Assembly (NCBI GenBank): GCA_016800925.1
Contig: JABCPU010000265.1
Coordinates: 30,409-94,408 of the forward strand
Direction: 5' to 3'
Length of the DNA stretch: 64,000 bases
Origin: Suillus spraguei
Taxonomy: Eukaryota; Basidiomycota; Agaricomycetes; Boletales; Suillaceae
The notes beneath the pieces were generated by a model. The model was not told where the DNA came from. It saw nothing but the letters and a program-made list of their open reading frames with translations, and did not search any database. Made by a program: the position numbers and the translations under genes. Shown here in pieces: positions 11,049-21,293 of this stretch (positions are counted from its first letter, which is position 1; every line of letters starts with the position of its first letter).

Positions 11049-11074
11049 TTCGTGCACTCCCTACATCTTGTGCA
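11049..11074 (+). repeat. Left terminal inverted repeat of the pogo-like element
   Basis: It begins TTCGTGCACTCC. The reverse complement is found at 12373-12398 with one difference in 26 positions. Confidence 0.8.
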
Positions 11075-11332
11075 CCGCTCAAAACAACACTTTTCTACTA
11101 TTAATCTTCAAACTAATACATGCATATGAATCAATAAATTATAAGTACGCCCTACGAACTCGAATGGACCCAATCTAATAAGAAACAAAAGAGATATTTT
11201 TTGGTGGTGACACCACTGGTGTCACTCTCGCTGTCACCTGCTGGTACTGCCGTAGTGGAGTTTTAAACTCGAACACACTACCAGTAACACATCTGAACGT
11301 GTATATGGGCGAGTAGCACTCAAGTTGCTGGG

Positions 11333-12215
11333 ATGGAGGAACATCCCAGAGATTCTGATAAAGAGGCTCGCATTCAAGCTGCTTTCCACGATGCCTTGAA
11401 TGGTGTTTATCCCAGTTTCCGGAGTGCTGCTATAGCTCACAAGGTGAGCGCTCCCTTAGTTATTTTGACTTGGATGTAACTCAGTTTTCCTTTAGATACC
11501 CCCGCAGACTGTGCGAGATCGCGCTTCAGGAAATTGTGGCACATGGAGATCATCACTCAGTGAATCCCAAGAAAGGGTTTTGGTGCCATCACAACTCGGA
11601 TTCTGCAACCCCTCTCCATCACTGAAAACTCCGTGCTCAAATATTCGAGATGGTGAATGTTTACCCTGGCAAGAATTGGGTCCGCCGCTTCATTTCTCGT
11701 CACGCAGATACCACTGTTGTGAAATCACAAGGCCTGGATCCAAAGCGCGCACAACATTCCAACAAGTCAACGATCACAGAGTATTTTGATATGCGCAAGG
11801 CCTTGGATGACAAGCACGAAGGAATTCCACCGGAACACAACTGGAATGTTGATGAGAAAGGGTGTCAAATGGGAGGTGGTCAAAAGGGAGATAATTCAAA
11901 TTTTATCTTCTCGAAAAGCAATCGAGAATGCTATCGTATTCACAGTGATAATTTAGAGCTGGTCACAATAATTGAATGTATTTTGGCAGCTGGCGATTCC
12001 ATTCCTCCATCATTTATTTTGGCTGATGGCCCCATTAATGCTGGATACCAAAATGTTAAAGACATTGGAGGGTCAGTTCTGAACTAAATTCCAGTTGTTA
12101 ATGCTACTGATTCGAGTAAATATAGCATTGCAACCTCTCCGACTGGGTAGATTCAGAACTGTTTGCAGCCCGGTTCGAGAAACATCATTACAGCCATTGC
12201 CATCCGGGCATCTGA
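11333..12215 (+). pseudogene. pogo/Fot-like DDE transposase, decayed
   Basis: Exon 1 (11333-11443) encodes the start of the helix-turn-helix region and ends at GTGAGC. The acceptor is at 11495. Later frames give GKNWVRRFISRH, typical of the CENP-B-like second DNA-binding domain. They also give NWNVDEKGCQMGGG, which contains the first catalytic Asp of the DDE_1 domain, and LELVTIIECILAAGD. After a stop at 12087 the family sequence still continues (GWVDSELFAARF). The remaining catalytic acidic residues are missing, and several frames must be joined. The element cannot move on its own. Confidence 0.75.
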
Positions 12216-12372
12216 ATAATAATAATGGCTTATATTACTCTGGCAGCTCACAATACATATTTTAGAAGCCAGTGGTTTGTATATACAGTATACCTTCATT
12301 AATGTCTAGTGCCGAACGGCCTTTGAAACCGGCTAGTGTGACGATACTGTGACTTTCCATAACTTTCGTGAC

Positions 12373-12398
12373 TGCACGAGATGTAGGGAGTGCACGAA
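12373..12398 (-). repeat. Right terminal inverted repeat of the pogo-like element
   Basis: This is the partner of 11049-11074. It is followed by GC and the TA target duplicate. Confidence 0.8.
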
Positions 12399-12527
12399 GC
12401 TATGCGTTCTTGTTTCATTTTGTGGACACATAGAAATTAATGGATTGTTTAACGTATGACTAGCCTTCGAACTAACAGGACTAAAAAAGAGATAGATGCA
12501 TGTAGGTGTTTGGGCAAAACCCCGCAG

Positions 12528-13000
12528 TGTTACAATTGTACGTGCCCCTATTCATTCTCTTTCTCCCTTTACGGTGTACATTACATAACATGACTCTGAT
12601 TCATATGCTCAACGCATCTGTACTATAGTTGCCTTCCTTCTTTGGATACGCACTTACGTTCCCATGTCTCTTGGTCCGTGCGCACATATTGGCCTATTTA
12701 AGCACATTGTATTACGCTTGTATACTTTACTTTAATCTTACTGGGTTTTACCTGGAACATCCTTCGCTTAGGTCTCCAACCTAAGTCGTCTTGAATCGTC
12801 TCTAAGTCTAAGCACTCCTTAGTCTTAGTCTCTATTCTCATAGAACCTCTTAGACTTGTCTTTGAGGCTGAACCCTTGATCGTACTCGGAACGCGTTCCT
12901 TGTACTTTCACCTTGTCCTCTTCTGGACATTGTAAGAACCTCCCAGTAGACCGCCTGTGTCTTTTCACTGTCGCTGGTGACACCACCACAGTTCGTAACA
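12528..13000 (+). mobile_element. Solo LTR of the 17 kb chromovirus family
   Basis: It is 473 bases, beginning TGTTACAATTG and ending GTTCGTAACA. It is highly similar along its whole length to the LTRs at 17057 and 24187. The five bases on either side (CGCAG and TGCAG) match at four positions and probably are the target duplication. The internal region was lost by LTR-LTR recombination. Confidence 0.9.
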
Positions 13001-13145
13001 TGCAGGGGTTTTCGGCCAGAAACAACACTCTGAACCTGGGAGGATGAGTTTAGCCGTGATTCCCAAATTCTATAAGGAGCCTCGTGATGCGTCAGGTGTA
13101 GCTTGGACTCCCTATTATTAGGTGCAGGGCGAGACATACCTTGGG

Positions 13146-13940
13146 TTAACGCAACTGTGGCATAGCATAGCGAGTGAAATGTTTGATCACTGGAGTGTCT
13201 TGTAGATATGGTGCCATTATCATAGCGTGATTGCAAAGATAAAGAGTGAAGGCGTCGCTTGACCATCTTCCCATAGACTTGACAACATCAAAAGGGATTC
13301 CATGCAGTAAATATTCAAGTGTTCCTCCAATTCGAATACTGTGGCCTTTCAACTCTGGGCATCCGCCTTGCTTGGCGATGACTCCGATCTGCTTTAAGAA
13401 GGCTCCTCACGTCAATGGACGCATGCCTTTGGGGTGTTTCCATGCGAACAAATGATGATCTGGTGCGGGTTCATTAATCAAGAAATGGTTGGAGAGCACT
13501 GCTTTCAGGTTCGATGTGTCTGATTGTTCGGCCCAATAAATGTCTTTGCCGTCCATTGACATCTTTGTGCATGGTAGCCGTATCTTGGAGACTTGTAAGC
13601 CATGACGATCCTCTCCATCTAGGAGCACATCTCTCCATTTCACATGTTGATTTGGTGCAAATAGTTTGATTGATTTCACCATCAACTCTCCAAGACGTGC
13701 AAGTGAGTAAAAGGCTGTTGTTAGGCATGCGAATACGGCGGCATCTAGAGGAATTGTGAGATTGAGATGCGTACATATTTTGAAAGCTACTGTGAAAGGG
13801 TCTCGCTTTGGATGTTTCGAGTTGGCAAGAGCTTTGTTAGCTGCTTCATCTAAGGCTGATTTCAACTCCCCATGGTCTACTTTCCAGGTTTGTCCATGAA
13901 GGATGTGCCAAGCCCAAATACCAAAGACATAGTTGGCCAA
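13146..13940 (-). pseudogene. Tyrosine recombinase (Crypton/YR-like), C-terminal catalytic part
   Basis: Reading the minus strand, this part holds the core and catalytic domains. The features visible are an Arg in LARLGEL, GHSIRIGGT with the His-x-x-Arg pair, and MGRWSSDAFTLYL with the nucleophilic Tyr. One in-frame TGA (about 13407) sits where the family would have an Arg, consistent with a CGA to TGA change. The 5' part continues at 15867 after an inserted LTR. Such genes are common in Agaricomycete genomes as Crypton-type or DIRS-type elements. No reverse transcriptase is nearby, which favours a Crypton-like origin. Confidence 0.82.
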
Positions 13941-14376
13941 TGTCATATACCGTACGTTCAGGTCTAGATCAAATCCAATCCATGGACATCCAGACACCCA
14001 ACCTACACACATCTGATCCACCCATCCAATCCAGTTCACATATCCGATCCACCCATCCACTCCAATCCATATCCATCCATGTCCATATCCGATCCGTGTC
14101 CATATCCGATCCGTGTCCATATCCGATCCGAGTTCATATCCGAACTATTCCCGCGCACCTGCGCATTACCCCTTTTAGAATATACCTGTGTCTCCGGCTT
14201 CTGGGTATCTCTGTGCTTCCGGTTCTCGGTGATCTCTGCCTCCGTCTTGATAAGTATTTCGTACAAGCTTCATCTCCGAGTTCATAGCCTTATGTCCCGC
14301 TGTACTTACTAATGTGTTTCCGTATGCTTCAGACATAGCCTCGGACTATCCGTACTTACCCTCCAGCATGTTCCTA

Positions 14377-14384
14377 CAGTATAT
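14377..14384 (+). promoter_or_regulatory. TATA box of the family 2 LTR
   Basis: The sequence CAGTATATAAAC occurs here and again at about 63640 in the second copy. It marks the U3/R promoter and shows that the LTR is plus-oriented. Confidence 0.6.
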
Positions 14385-14779
14385 AAACTTGTAGTACAAC
14401 TCCTGCAGACCTTAGTCTGATTCATTGTTCCTACTTCTGTATATTCCTTTGATTACTCTGTATCCTGTTATCATGTCTATATAACTCCATCTCCGTTCTT
14501 GCACTTGGGCTCTGGCCCTTGTAAGCTTCCGACTCAGGCCTATGGGATCACTCCCTAGGCCGGAGCTTTGATCCTATGTCATATAAATCTTTTCAGACTT
14601 CATCCATCTCCGTCTATCATCTGTTTCACCTCCGACTCTACCGTTGGTAGTCTTATACTGTCTTTTTCTATTCCGGACCTTGTCCGAAGTAGTCTATACT
14701 ATCTCTACACCATATCTGGACCTACTCCTCTCTAGTAGCCAACACTTCCTCTAAGATCCACAGAGCTATGCTCATCCGA

Positions 14780-15412
14780 TCCTCCGCTCCTCCGCTCCTC
14801 CGCTCCTCCGCTCCTCCGCTCCTCCGCTCCTCCGCTCCTCCGCTCCTCCGCTCCCCCTCCCCGCTCCTCCGCTCCTCCGCTCCTCCGCTCCTCCGCTCCT
14901 CCGCTCCTCCGCTCCTCCGCTCCTCCGCTCCTCCGCTCCTCCGCTCCCCTCCCGCTCCTCCGCTCCTCCGCTCCTCCGCTCCTCCGCTCCTCCGCTCCTC
15001 CGCTCCTCCGCTCCTCCGCTCCTCCGCTCCTCCGCTCCTCCGCTCCTCCGCTCCTCCGCTCCTCCGCTCCTCCGCTCCTCCGCTCCTCCGCTCCTCCGCT
15101 CCTCCGCTCCTCCGCTCCTCCGCTCCTCCGCTCCTCCGCTCCTCCGCTCCTCCGCTCCTCCGCTCCTCCGCTCCTCCGCTCCTCCGCTCCTCCGCTCCTC
15201 CGCTCCTCCGCTCCTCCGCTCCTCCGCTCCTCCGCTCCTCCGCTCCTCCGCTCCTCCGCTCCTCCGCTCCTCCGCTCCTCCGCTCCTCCGCTCCTCCGCT
15301 CCTCCGCTCCTCCGCTCCTCCGCTCCTCCGCTCCTCCGCTCCTCCGCTCCTCCGCTCCTCCGCTCCTCCGCTCCTCCGCTCCTCCTCCGCTCCTCCGCTC
15401 CTCCGCTCCTCC
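14780..15412 (+). repeat. Octanucleotide tandem repeat (CCGCTCCT)n
   Basis: About 78 copies of an 8-base unit run almost without change. There are small interruptions near 14855 and 14945 and one partial unit near 15383. All three frames are open because 8 bases times 3 gives an eight-residue cycle, LRSSAPPL, so the 278-codon frame here is an artefact. The tract lies in the LTR between the TATA box and the 3' end. Confidence 0.95.
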
Positions 15413-15866
15413 GAGCTCCGGACCTTCGGACCCCTAGTCCTCTGGATCTATCCTATCCTATCCTCTGACATCTATGAATCATCTTTCCCTCCGGAGCTCT
15501 GCTCCTATCCTGCCCTGGACTTTGTCCAGCGGACCATCCTTCATCTGTTTGACTTGGAACTTGTTCCAGTAGTGTTACCATTACTCCCTACCTTCCGGAA
15601 ATAGTTCCGGCGCATTCCCACGCTCATCCGGAAGTCCATCGGAGCTCTGTTGAGCTATCCTGCCTTAGAGTTCATCCGGACCCTCCATCCAGACTCCACC
15701 AGAACTCTCCCTTGGACTTCATCCGAAATTAAGGGCACATACTCGGGTAAGGGGCACAGCGTACGAGCTGAGGCCAAGCCCCTTCGACTTACAACCCTCC
15801 GGTACAACCCCATGTAAGACCAGGACTTCTTACTAATCTCTGGTTTTGCATGGTCGTAACAGCCAA

Positions 15867-16171
15867 TGTTTTCCCAGAATATGCTCCTGCGCAGCTCGCG
15901 ACAAAAGTGAGCATTGTAAGAGTGTCAATAGGGCATCGTTCATGCTCCGGGATGCTTTGTGTGTCACAAAAAAATGGAAAACTAATAAACCAGCTCTGTA
16001 TGATTCTCTGGTTCCTTGCGACCAAGATGAGTTCATTACTGATATTACGTGTTGAAGGTCATCATCCGTGATGGCGAGAATTTGACCATCTGAGCTCTTA
16101 AATGATCTACTGTGAAGTGGAGACCATAACTTGAGCCATTCATGCACTAGGCAATGTGGACGTAATGATGA
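15867..16171 (-). pseudogene. Tyrosine recombinase, N-terminal part
   Basis: The minus strand encodes the N-terminal SAM-like domain of the same recombinase: RPHCLVHEWLKLW, then DLQHVI, then WSQGTRESYRAGLLVFH, then AYSGKT at the junction with the inserted LTR. A one-base deficit in a run of T residues (plus strand A run near 15967-15973) shifts the frame just after LLVFHFF; the other frame gives FCDTQSIPEHE. At 16172 the gene is again interrupted by a MITE. Confidence 0.8.
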
Positions 16172-16173
16172 TA

Positions 16174-16686
16174 CTGTAGAGATACGCACTTAGCTTTGTC
16201 ACAGCATCACACGTCCAACAAATCGAAGCTATTTCATGTGACCATCACACAAATTGAAGTCATCGAAGGTAAATTGTGACACATGGTAAAACATGAAAAA
16301 AACATAGATTAGGGTCAATATTTCCAAAAAAAATTTTACTGAGTATTTTCCATGCATCTGTGCTTTACACGACCAAAAATATCTTGGTGATGGAAGCTGC
16401 AAGCTCTTGGCCCAACTTTCTGCCTTGGTGCAAGCCAGCAGATTGCCAGAATCATCAGTACAAGCCTGAGGCCTAACATATTAACAGATAGGTGAATACA
16501 AAGTGCTCCATTGCAAACGCAAGCTTGAGGATCATTGATAAATTGAGAGCCTGTTGCTGCAGGCAGTGGTGACAGTTCAAAGCTGTTTCTGAGGTGTCAC
16601 AGGTCACAGCGGTCTTCGAATCTTCGAAGCTAAGGTTCAGTTGGTCACACCTGGATGACGTCGAAGCTAAGTGCATATCTCTACAG
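16174..16686. mobile_element. 513-base MITE inside the recombinase gene
   Basis: The ends form inverted repeats: CTGTAGAGATACGCACTTAG on the left matches the reverse complement on the right with one difference over about 25 bases. TA flanks both ends (16172-16173 and 16687-16688). There is no coding capacity. Removing the element with one TA makes the recombinase frame continuous. Confidence 0.82.
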
Positions 16687-17034
16687 TACTAGGGGAGTTA
16701 ATCCCACTTTGTATGGAGCTGGTTTGAATAGTGAGAGTGTGGATGTGAGTGGGGTCGTGAAGCGAGAGTGATGACTTGGGTTCGGTTATTCTATCTCAAT
16801 GTTCTGAGAATGTACTGTGCTCTCAACTGACAGTGGGATTACAGGGATATTGGACAGTAGGTGCAATGGAGAAGCAGACGATTGGAGAAACGATTGATTA
16901 GCTTGGTGTGGGTTCAAAGGGATCATAGATAAAATGATGGAGTGAGTTGGGAATTGGGATGTGTGGCAGTAAGAATTTCTGGTCTCCATAGATGCCTCAG
17001 GATGGGGGATCTGCTGGGTTGGATTTGCTAGCAA
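16687..17034 (-). pseudogene. Tyrosine recombinase, 5' remainder and leader
   Basis: From 16750 down to 16689 the minus strand reads KPAPYKVGLTPLV, which runs without a break into the N-terminal part once the MITE is removed. Further upstream (16786-17034) another frame is open and Ser/Pro-rich. It may be an earlier exon or a frameshifted continuation. The 5' end is cut by the LTR at 17057. Confidence 0.5.
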
Positions 17035-17056
17035 TGTAAGTTGGATGGAAAGAGTG

Positions 17057-17531
17057 TGTTACAGTCGTACGTACCCCTATTCATTTTCTTACCTCATTTA
17101 CCGTGTATATTACATAACATGACTCTGACTCATATGCTCAACGCATCTGTATTATAGTTGCCTTCCTTCTTTGGATACGCACATACATTCTCACACCCTT
17201 CTTGGTCTGTGCGCACATATTGGCCTATTTAAGCACAGTGTACTTGTAGTAGATTCCCTACTTTAATCTTACTGGGTTTTACCTGGAATCTCTTTCGCTT
17301 AGGTCTCCAACCTAAGTCGTCTTGAATCGTCTCTAAGTCTAAGCACTCCTTAGCCTTAGTCTCTATTCTTGCGGATACCTCTTAGACTTGTCTTTGAGGC
17401 TGAACCCTTGATCGTACTCGGAACGTGTTCCTTGTACTTTCACCTTGTTCTCTTTTGAACATTGTAAGAACTCCCAGTAGACCGTCTGTGTCTTTTCACT
17501 GTCGCTGGTGACGCCACCCCAGTTTGTAACA
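17057..17531 (+). repeat. 5' LTR of the chromovirus
   Basis: It begins TGTTACAGTCG and ends GTTTGTAACA. It contains TATTTAAG about 170 bases from the start as a likely TATA equivalent. The leader (17532-17730) before gag has no obvious tRNA primer match that I can name. Confidence 0.92.
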
Positions 17532-17730
17532 AAAGATTAAAGTCCATTTTGATCGTCGACTATCTAGTCTTCGACCCTGAACCCTGACCGCTTAGATCAG
17601 CAAGACTAGCGTACGCGTACGCTGAGCAGATTGTCAAGAGAAGCCCTCTGACAGAAGAAAGCCCTGACGGACAGCAAGACAGCGCGTGTAGGCACCGAGA
17701 AAGTATAACTCATCAGAAGAATCATCAACC

Positions 17731-18567
17731 ATGTCGACCAAAGAATTCGAATACAAGATTGGTCAACCGATTGGTTTTGATGGAGATCGCGATAACTCTC
17801 GCGAGTTTATCCAGTCGTGCAACTTGCACTTTGACATCAATGAAAAGCTTTACACCACCGACAAGCAGAAGATCATCTACATAACATCCTTCATGACCGA
17901 AAAGAATGCCAAGTCATGGAAGGAACAATTCCTTGAACACGCCCAATCTACCGACACATCGGGACAAAAAGTTGGTTATGGGACGATGGTGGATTTTATG
18001 AAGAGCTTCAAAGAAGCATTCAAACCAGTGGATACTAGAATGACCGCGCTCACACGCCTTAGAGACCTCAAGCAAGGAACCGGAGATCTCCACACCTACG
18101 TCGCCGACTTTGAGGCACTTGCAGCCAAGGCTCATATCACCGATAATGCAACGAAGATTCAGTTCTTCCAAGATGGTCTTAACTGGGGTATCCTTACAAA
18201 GCTTTTCAATACGGGAGATGTCTCCGAGATATTCAGAGATGTTGTGTTGCAATGCGTTGCTATTGACAACGCCCATCATTGGCTTAATGCCATGAGGACG
18301 CGTCATGTTCCACAACAAAAGAAGAAGAACTACGGGAATGCACGGTATACTCCGAACCGTGATTCCAACGCAATGGTCGTAGATCGAATCTCCGACATGG
18401 AAAGATCCGAATGCATGAAGAAAGGGCAGTGCTTCGGATGCAGAAAGACAGGACATCGCATCCATAATTGTCCTGACAGAAAGAAGAAAACCCCACTCCA
18501 ACAAACCGAAGTTAAAGGGGAAGAAGAAGATGAAGAAACCGTGAGAAGGATTGTTCAGGATTTTTGA
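17731..18567 (+). CDS. gag: gag polyprotein of the chromovirus
   Basis: An intact frame of 278 codons encodes a capsid-like retrotransposon gag domain (about residues 40-190) and a zinc knuckle, CFGCRKTGHRIHNC, near the C-terminus. This is the nucleocapsid motif that packages element RNA. The stop at 18565-18567 overlaps the start of the next frame by four bases. Gag is the only ORF of the element without a lesion. Confidence 0.88.
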   Translation: MSTKEFEYKIGQPIGFDGDRDNSREFIQSCNLHFDINEKLYTTDKQKIIYITSFMTEKNAKSWKEQFLEHAQSTDTSGQKVGYGTMVDFMKSFKEAFKPVDTRMTALTRLRDLKQGTGDLHTYVADFEALAAKAHITDNATKIQFFQDGLNWGILTKLFNTGDVSEIFRDVVLQCVAIDNAHHWLNAMRTRHVPQQKKKNYGNARYTPNRDSNAMVVDRISDMERSECMKKGQCFGCRKTGHRIHNCPDRKKKTPLQQTEVKGEEEDEETVRRIVQDF

Positions 18568-19145
18568 TGTGGAGAAACAAAGATTCGACGTATGTTTCTC
18601 CCAATGTATTACTGAGACTTGTACGCGCTGTAGGTGAAAGAAAAGAACTCCATGTCCCTATTACCCTCCACTCGCGTACTCGTTTGAAATCCGTCGACAC
18701 CACCGCTGTTATCGATTCAGGAGCAGCAGGAACATTCATCTCAGAAGAGTTTGTGAAACTCCATCAAATCACACGACGAAAACTCAAGGAACCATTTCGA
18801 GTTACAACGGCAGATGGAACTCTCATAAAAGGAGGACCAATCACGCATTACTGCCTCCTAGTGGTCAAGATTGACGATCGAACCATGTATGGAAAATTCA
18901 ATATCACCAAACTAGGAAGGAGAGATCAAATCCTTCTTGGAATTCCTTGGTTACGAGCAATGAACCCAATTATAGATTGGGCTGCTGAAACGCTTGTCCT
19001 TTCACGGACAGAGAAATCAGACGAAATCGAAATGATCTGGACGAAGATCGGAAGAAGAACGGGTTGCCTCAACTTTTCAACCATGTTAAGTGGCAACATT
19101 CCCGTCTTCCGAAACCTAGCATCGCATCTCCTATTGAGATCCTGA
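18564..19145 (+). CDS. pol: Aspartic protease region of pol
   Basis: This frame overlaps the end of gag. The retropepsin active site appears as AVIDSGAAGTF at about residues 50-60, with ILLGIPWL further on as the second conserved segment. The frame is then lost; 19145-19590 is a low-complexity linker in other frames. In the living element protease and RT would be one polyprotein. Confidence 0.8.
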   Translation: MMWRNKDSTYVSPNVLLRLVRAVGERKELHVPITLHSRTRLKSVDTTAVIDSGAAGTFISEEFVKLHQITRRKLKEPFRVTTADGTLIKGGPITHYCLLVVKIDDRTMYGKFNITKLGRRDQILLGIPWLRAMNPIIDWAAETLVLSRTEKSDEIEMIWTKIGRRTGCLNFSTMLSGNIPVFRNLASHLLLRS

Positions 19146-19586
19146 AGACTCAGAACCAGAAGTACGAATGCCCCGTACTACCGAACCAACTCCACGGTAC
19201 AACTGCCGCGAGCAGTGTCACCAATCCCTCGTGCAGAGAAGCATAAGAATGAATCTGAACCCGAGCATCGGGCTGGACAAGAACCTATTGAGCAACGGCC
19301 AATAGAAGAACAGAAGCAAGGAAAAAGGAAACCGGAAGAAGAACTCCCAGGACGAAACACCAACGTACCGAAACTATCCAAGTTCTTCGTTCCCCCGAAA
19401 ACTCTTTCAGCTTCAATTGAAGAAACCCCGATAAAGAAGAACCCGTGCCCTCGTTGATCCAACTGAGGATGATGACCAATTTGATACCATGCACGACGTC
19501 TGGCATGCGCCAGAAGTGCACGAAATTTCCTCTTATGAACTAGGAGAAGGAGAATTTCTTGTGGAATATGATACCACGGGATTAGC

Positions 19587-21220
19587 ATGAGGATTATAGA
19601 AGAAATATCCATGGATACACCTTTAACACGGGATGGAACTTCTCACCTTGAACAATCCTCTCCCTATTCTTCGATTCCACTTCCTCCTCTGAAATATAGT
19701 AACAAAGCTCAGGAATTCGCTATGGACGAGAAGGAAAAGAAAAAGAAATCCTTCGAAGAATTGGTCCCGGATTATTTGCACGACTTCGCAGACGTCTTTG
19801 CTAAAGACGGATTAAACAAACTACCCCCGAACGCCCTGGTATCGATCATCGGATCGACACCAAACCCGGTTTTATTCCTCGTACGTCTAAGGTCTACCCG
19901 CTATCGGAAAAAGAACGCGCTGCTGTCAAAACGTTTATCGATGAAAACGTTGCGAAAGGCTTTATCTCGGAATCGAAGTCACCTCAAGCTAGTGGCTTCT
20001 TCTTTGTGGGAAAGAAGAGCGGAGAACTGCGTCCCTGTCAAGATTATCGCTACATCAATGATTGGACAGTCAAGAACGCATACCCGCTCCCACTTCCTAT
20101 TTCCCTTGTCGCACGCTTCATAACGCACAGTTCTTTACGAAAATGGATATCCGGTCCGGTTATAACAACATTCGCATCCATCCTGACGATAGGTGGAAAG
20201 CTGCTTTTACCACGGAATTTGGCCTCTTTGAACCGAACGTCATGTTCTTTCGGCCTTTGCAATTCCCCAGCAACTTTTCAAGCATACATGAATCGCACCT
20301 TTCAACAAGAAATCAATGAAGGATGGATGGTTATCTATATGGACGATATCCTGATTTTCTCTACAACAATGGCAGAACACCGTGAACGGACCAGACGAGT
20401 TTTGATGAAAATACGAAAAGAACACCTGTTCTTGAAACCGGAGAAATGCACCTTCGATGCAGAAGAAGTGGAATACCTCGGAATGATAATTCGCCCCGGA
20501 CAAGTTGCTATGGACACCGCCAAGACCAAGGGAATCTCCGAATGGCCAATCCCGAAATCTGTAAAAGATGTTCGGTCATTCCTCGGTTTTTGCAACTTCT
20601 ACCGCACGTTCATTTCCCACTATTCTGACATCGCCAGACCCCTTATCGATTTGACAAAGAAAGATAAGGCCTTTGAATGGTCAACCGAATGTATGGACAC
20701 CTTCGAAGAATTGAAACGACGCTTCACTCCCAACCGGTACTCCGTAACCCTGATCCTTCCCGACAATTTGCCATTGCTACCGACGCTTCGCTTGTAGCAA
20801 CTGGCGGAGTTCTCCTGCAGACTGATGAGAATGGTGTTTATCACCCATGTGCATATCTCTCACAGTCTTTGAACCCGCAGAACGCAATTACCAGATCTTT
20901 GATCGGGAACTCCTTGCCGTAATCCGGGCATTGAACGAATGGCGTCATTATCTCGAAGGAAACCCCACCCCGTCCTGGTATTCACCGACCATAAGAACCT
21001 TCTGTACTTTAGAAGTGCACAGAAGCTCACCCGTCGCCAAGCACGTTGGCAACTGATTTTGTCTATCTATGACATCGAACTGCATCACGTTGCAGGTACT
21101 AAATTAGCAGTACCTGATGCACTATCCCGCCGGCCTGACTATGACTCCGGCAAAGACGATAACGAGGACCAGACCCTCCTCCCTGACGCTCTATTCGTTC
21201 GTCTTATTGACACTGATTGA
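19587..21220 (+). pseudogene. pol: Reverse transcriptase and RNase H region of pol, frameshifted
   Basis: RT motifs are seen in order: RPCQDYRYIN, FTKMDIRSGYN, FGLCNSPATFQ, and the catalytic YMDD box in VIYMDDILIF at about 20334. LGFCNFYR follows. RNase H then gives [22 protein letters not shown] and VFTDHKNL, and ends with DALSRRPD. These pieces lie in different frames with at least four indels (near 19880, 20150-20230, 20750 and 20930). The domain order is normal for Ty3/gypsy. Confidence 0.88.
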
Positions 21221-21293
21221 AGGATGTGCTGTCATCCTCAGACCCTCTCGACGACCCAGTTTTCAAAACAGCGTCCGACGCCCTTGATGGCGT

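Larger units (their letters stand above)
11048..12400 (+). mobile_element. pogo/Fot-like DNA transposon
   Basis: A 26-base terminal inverted repeat (11049-11074 and 12373-12398) matches with one mismatch. TA dinucleotides at 11046-11047 and 12401-12402 flank it, as expected for Tc1/mariner/pogo target duplication. The 1.35 kb body contains a decayed plus-strand transposase. The size is somewhat small for autonomous Fot elements, which suggests internal deletion. Confidence 0.8.
13941..15861 (+). mobile_element. Solo long LTR (family 2) inside the recombinase gene
   Basis: The 1921-base insert begins TGTCATATACC and ends GGTCGTAACA. It is flanked by identical 5-base copies, GCCAA, at 13936-13940 and 15862-15866. 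Removing the insert and one GCCAA rejoins the recombinase frame exactly. It contains a TATATAA box near 14379 and a large octanucleotide tract. A second copy starts at 63294. A 3' terminal remnant is at 52154-52232. Confidence 0.88.

Noticed and set aside
14780..15412. CRISPR-like array
   Set aside because: There are no unique spacers, and the host is a eukaryote.
14768..15604. 278-codon open frame
   Set aside because: It is the translation of the 8-base tandem repeat; an 8-base unit keeps all frames open when one is.
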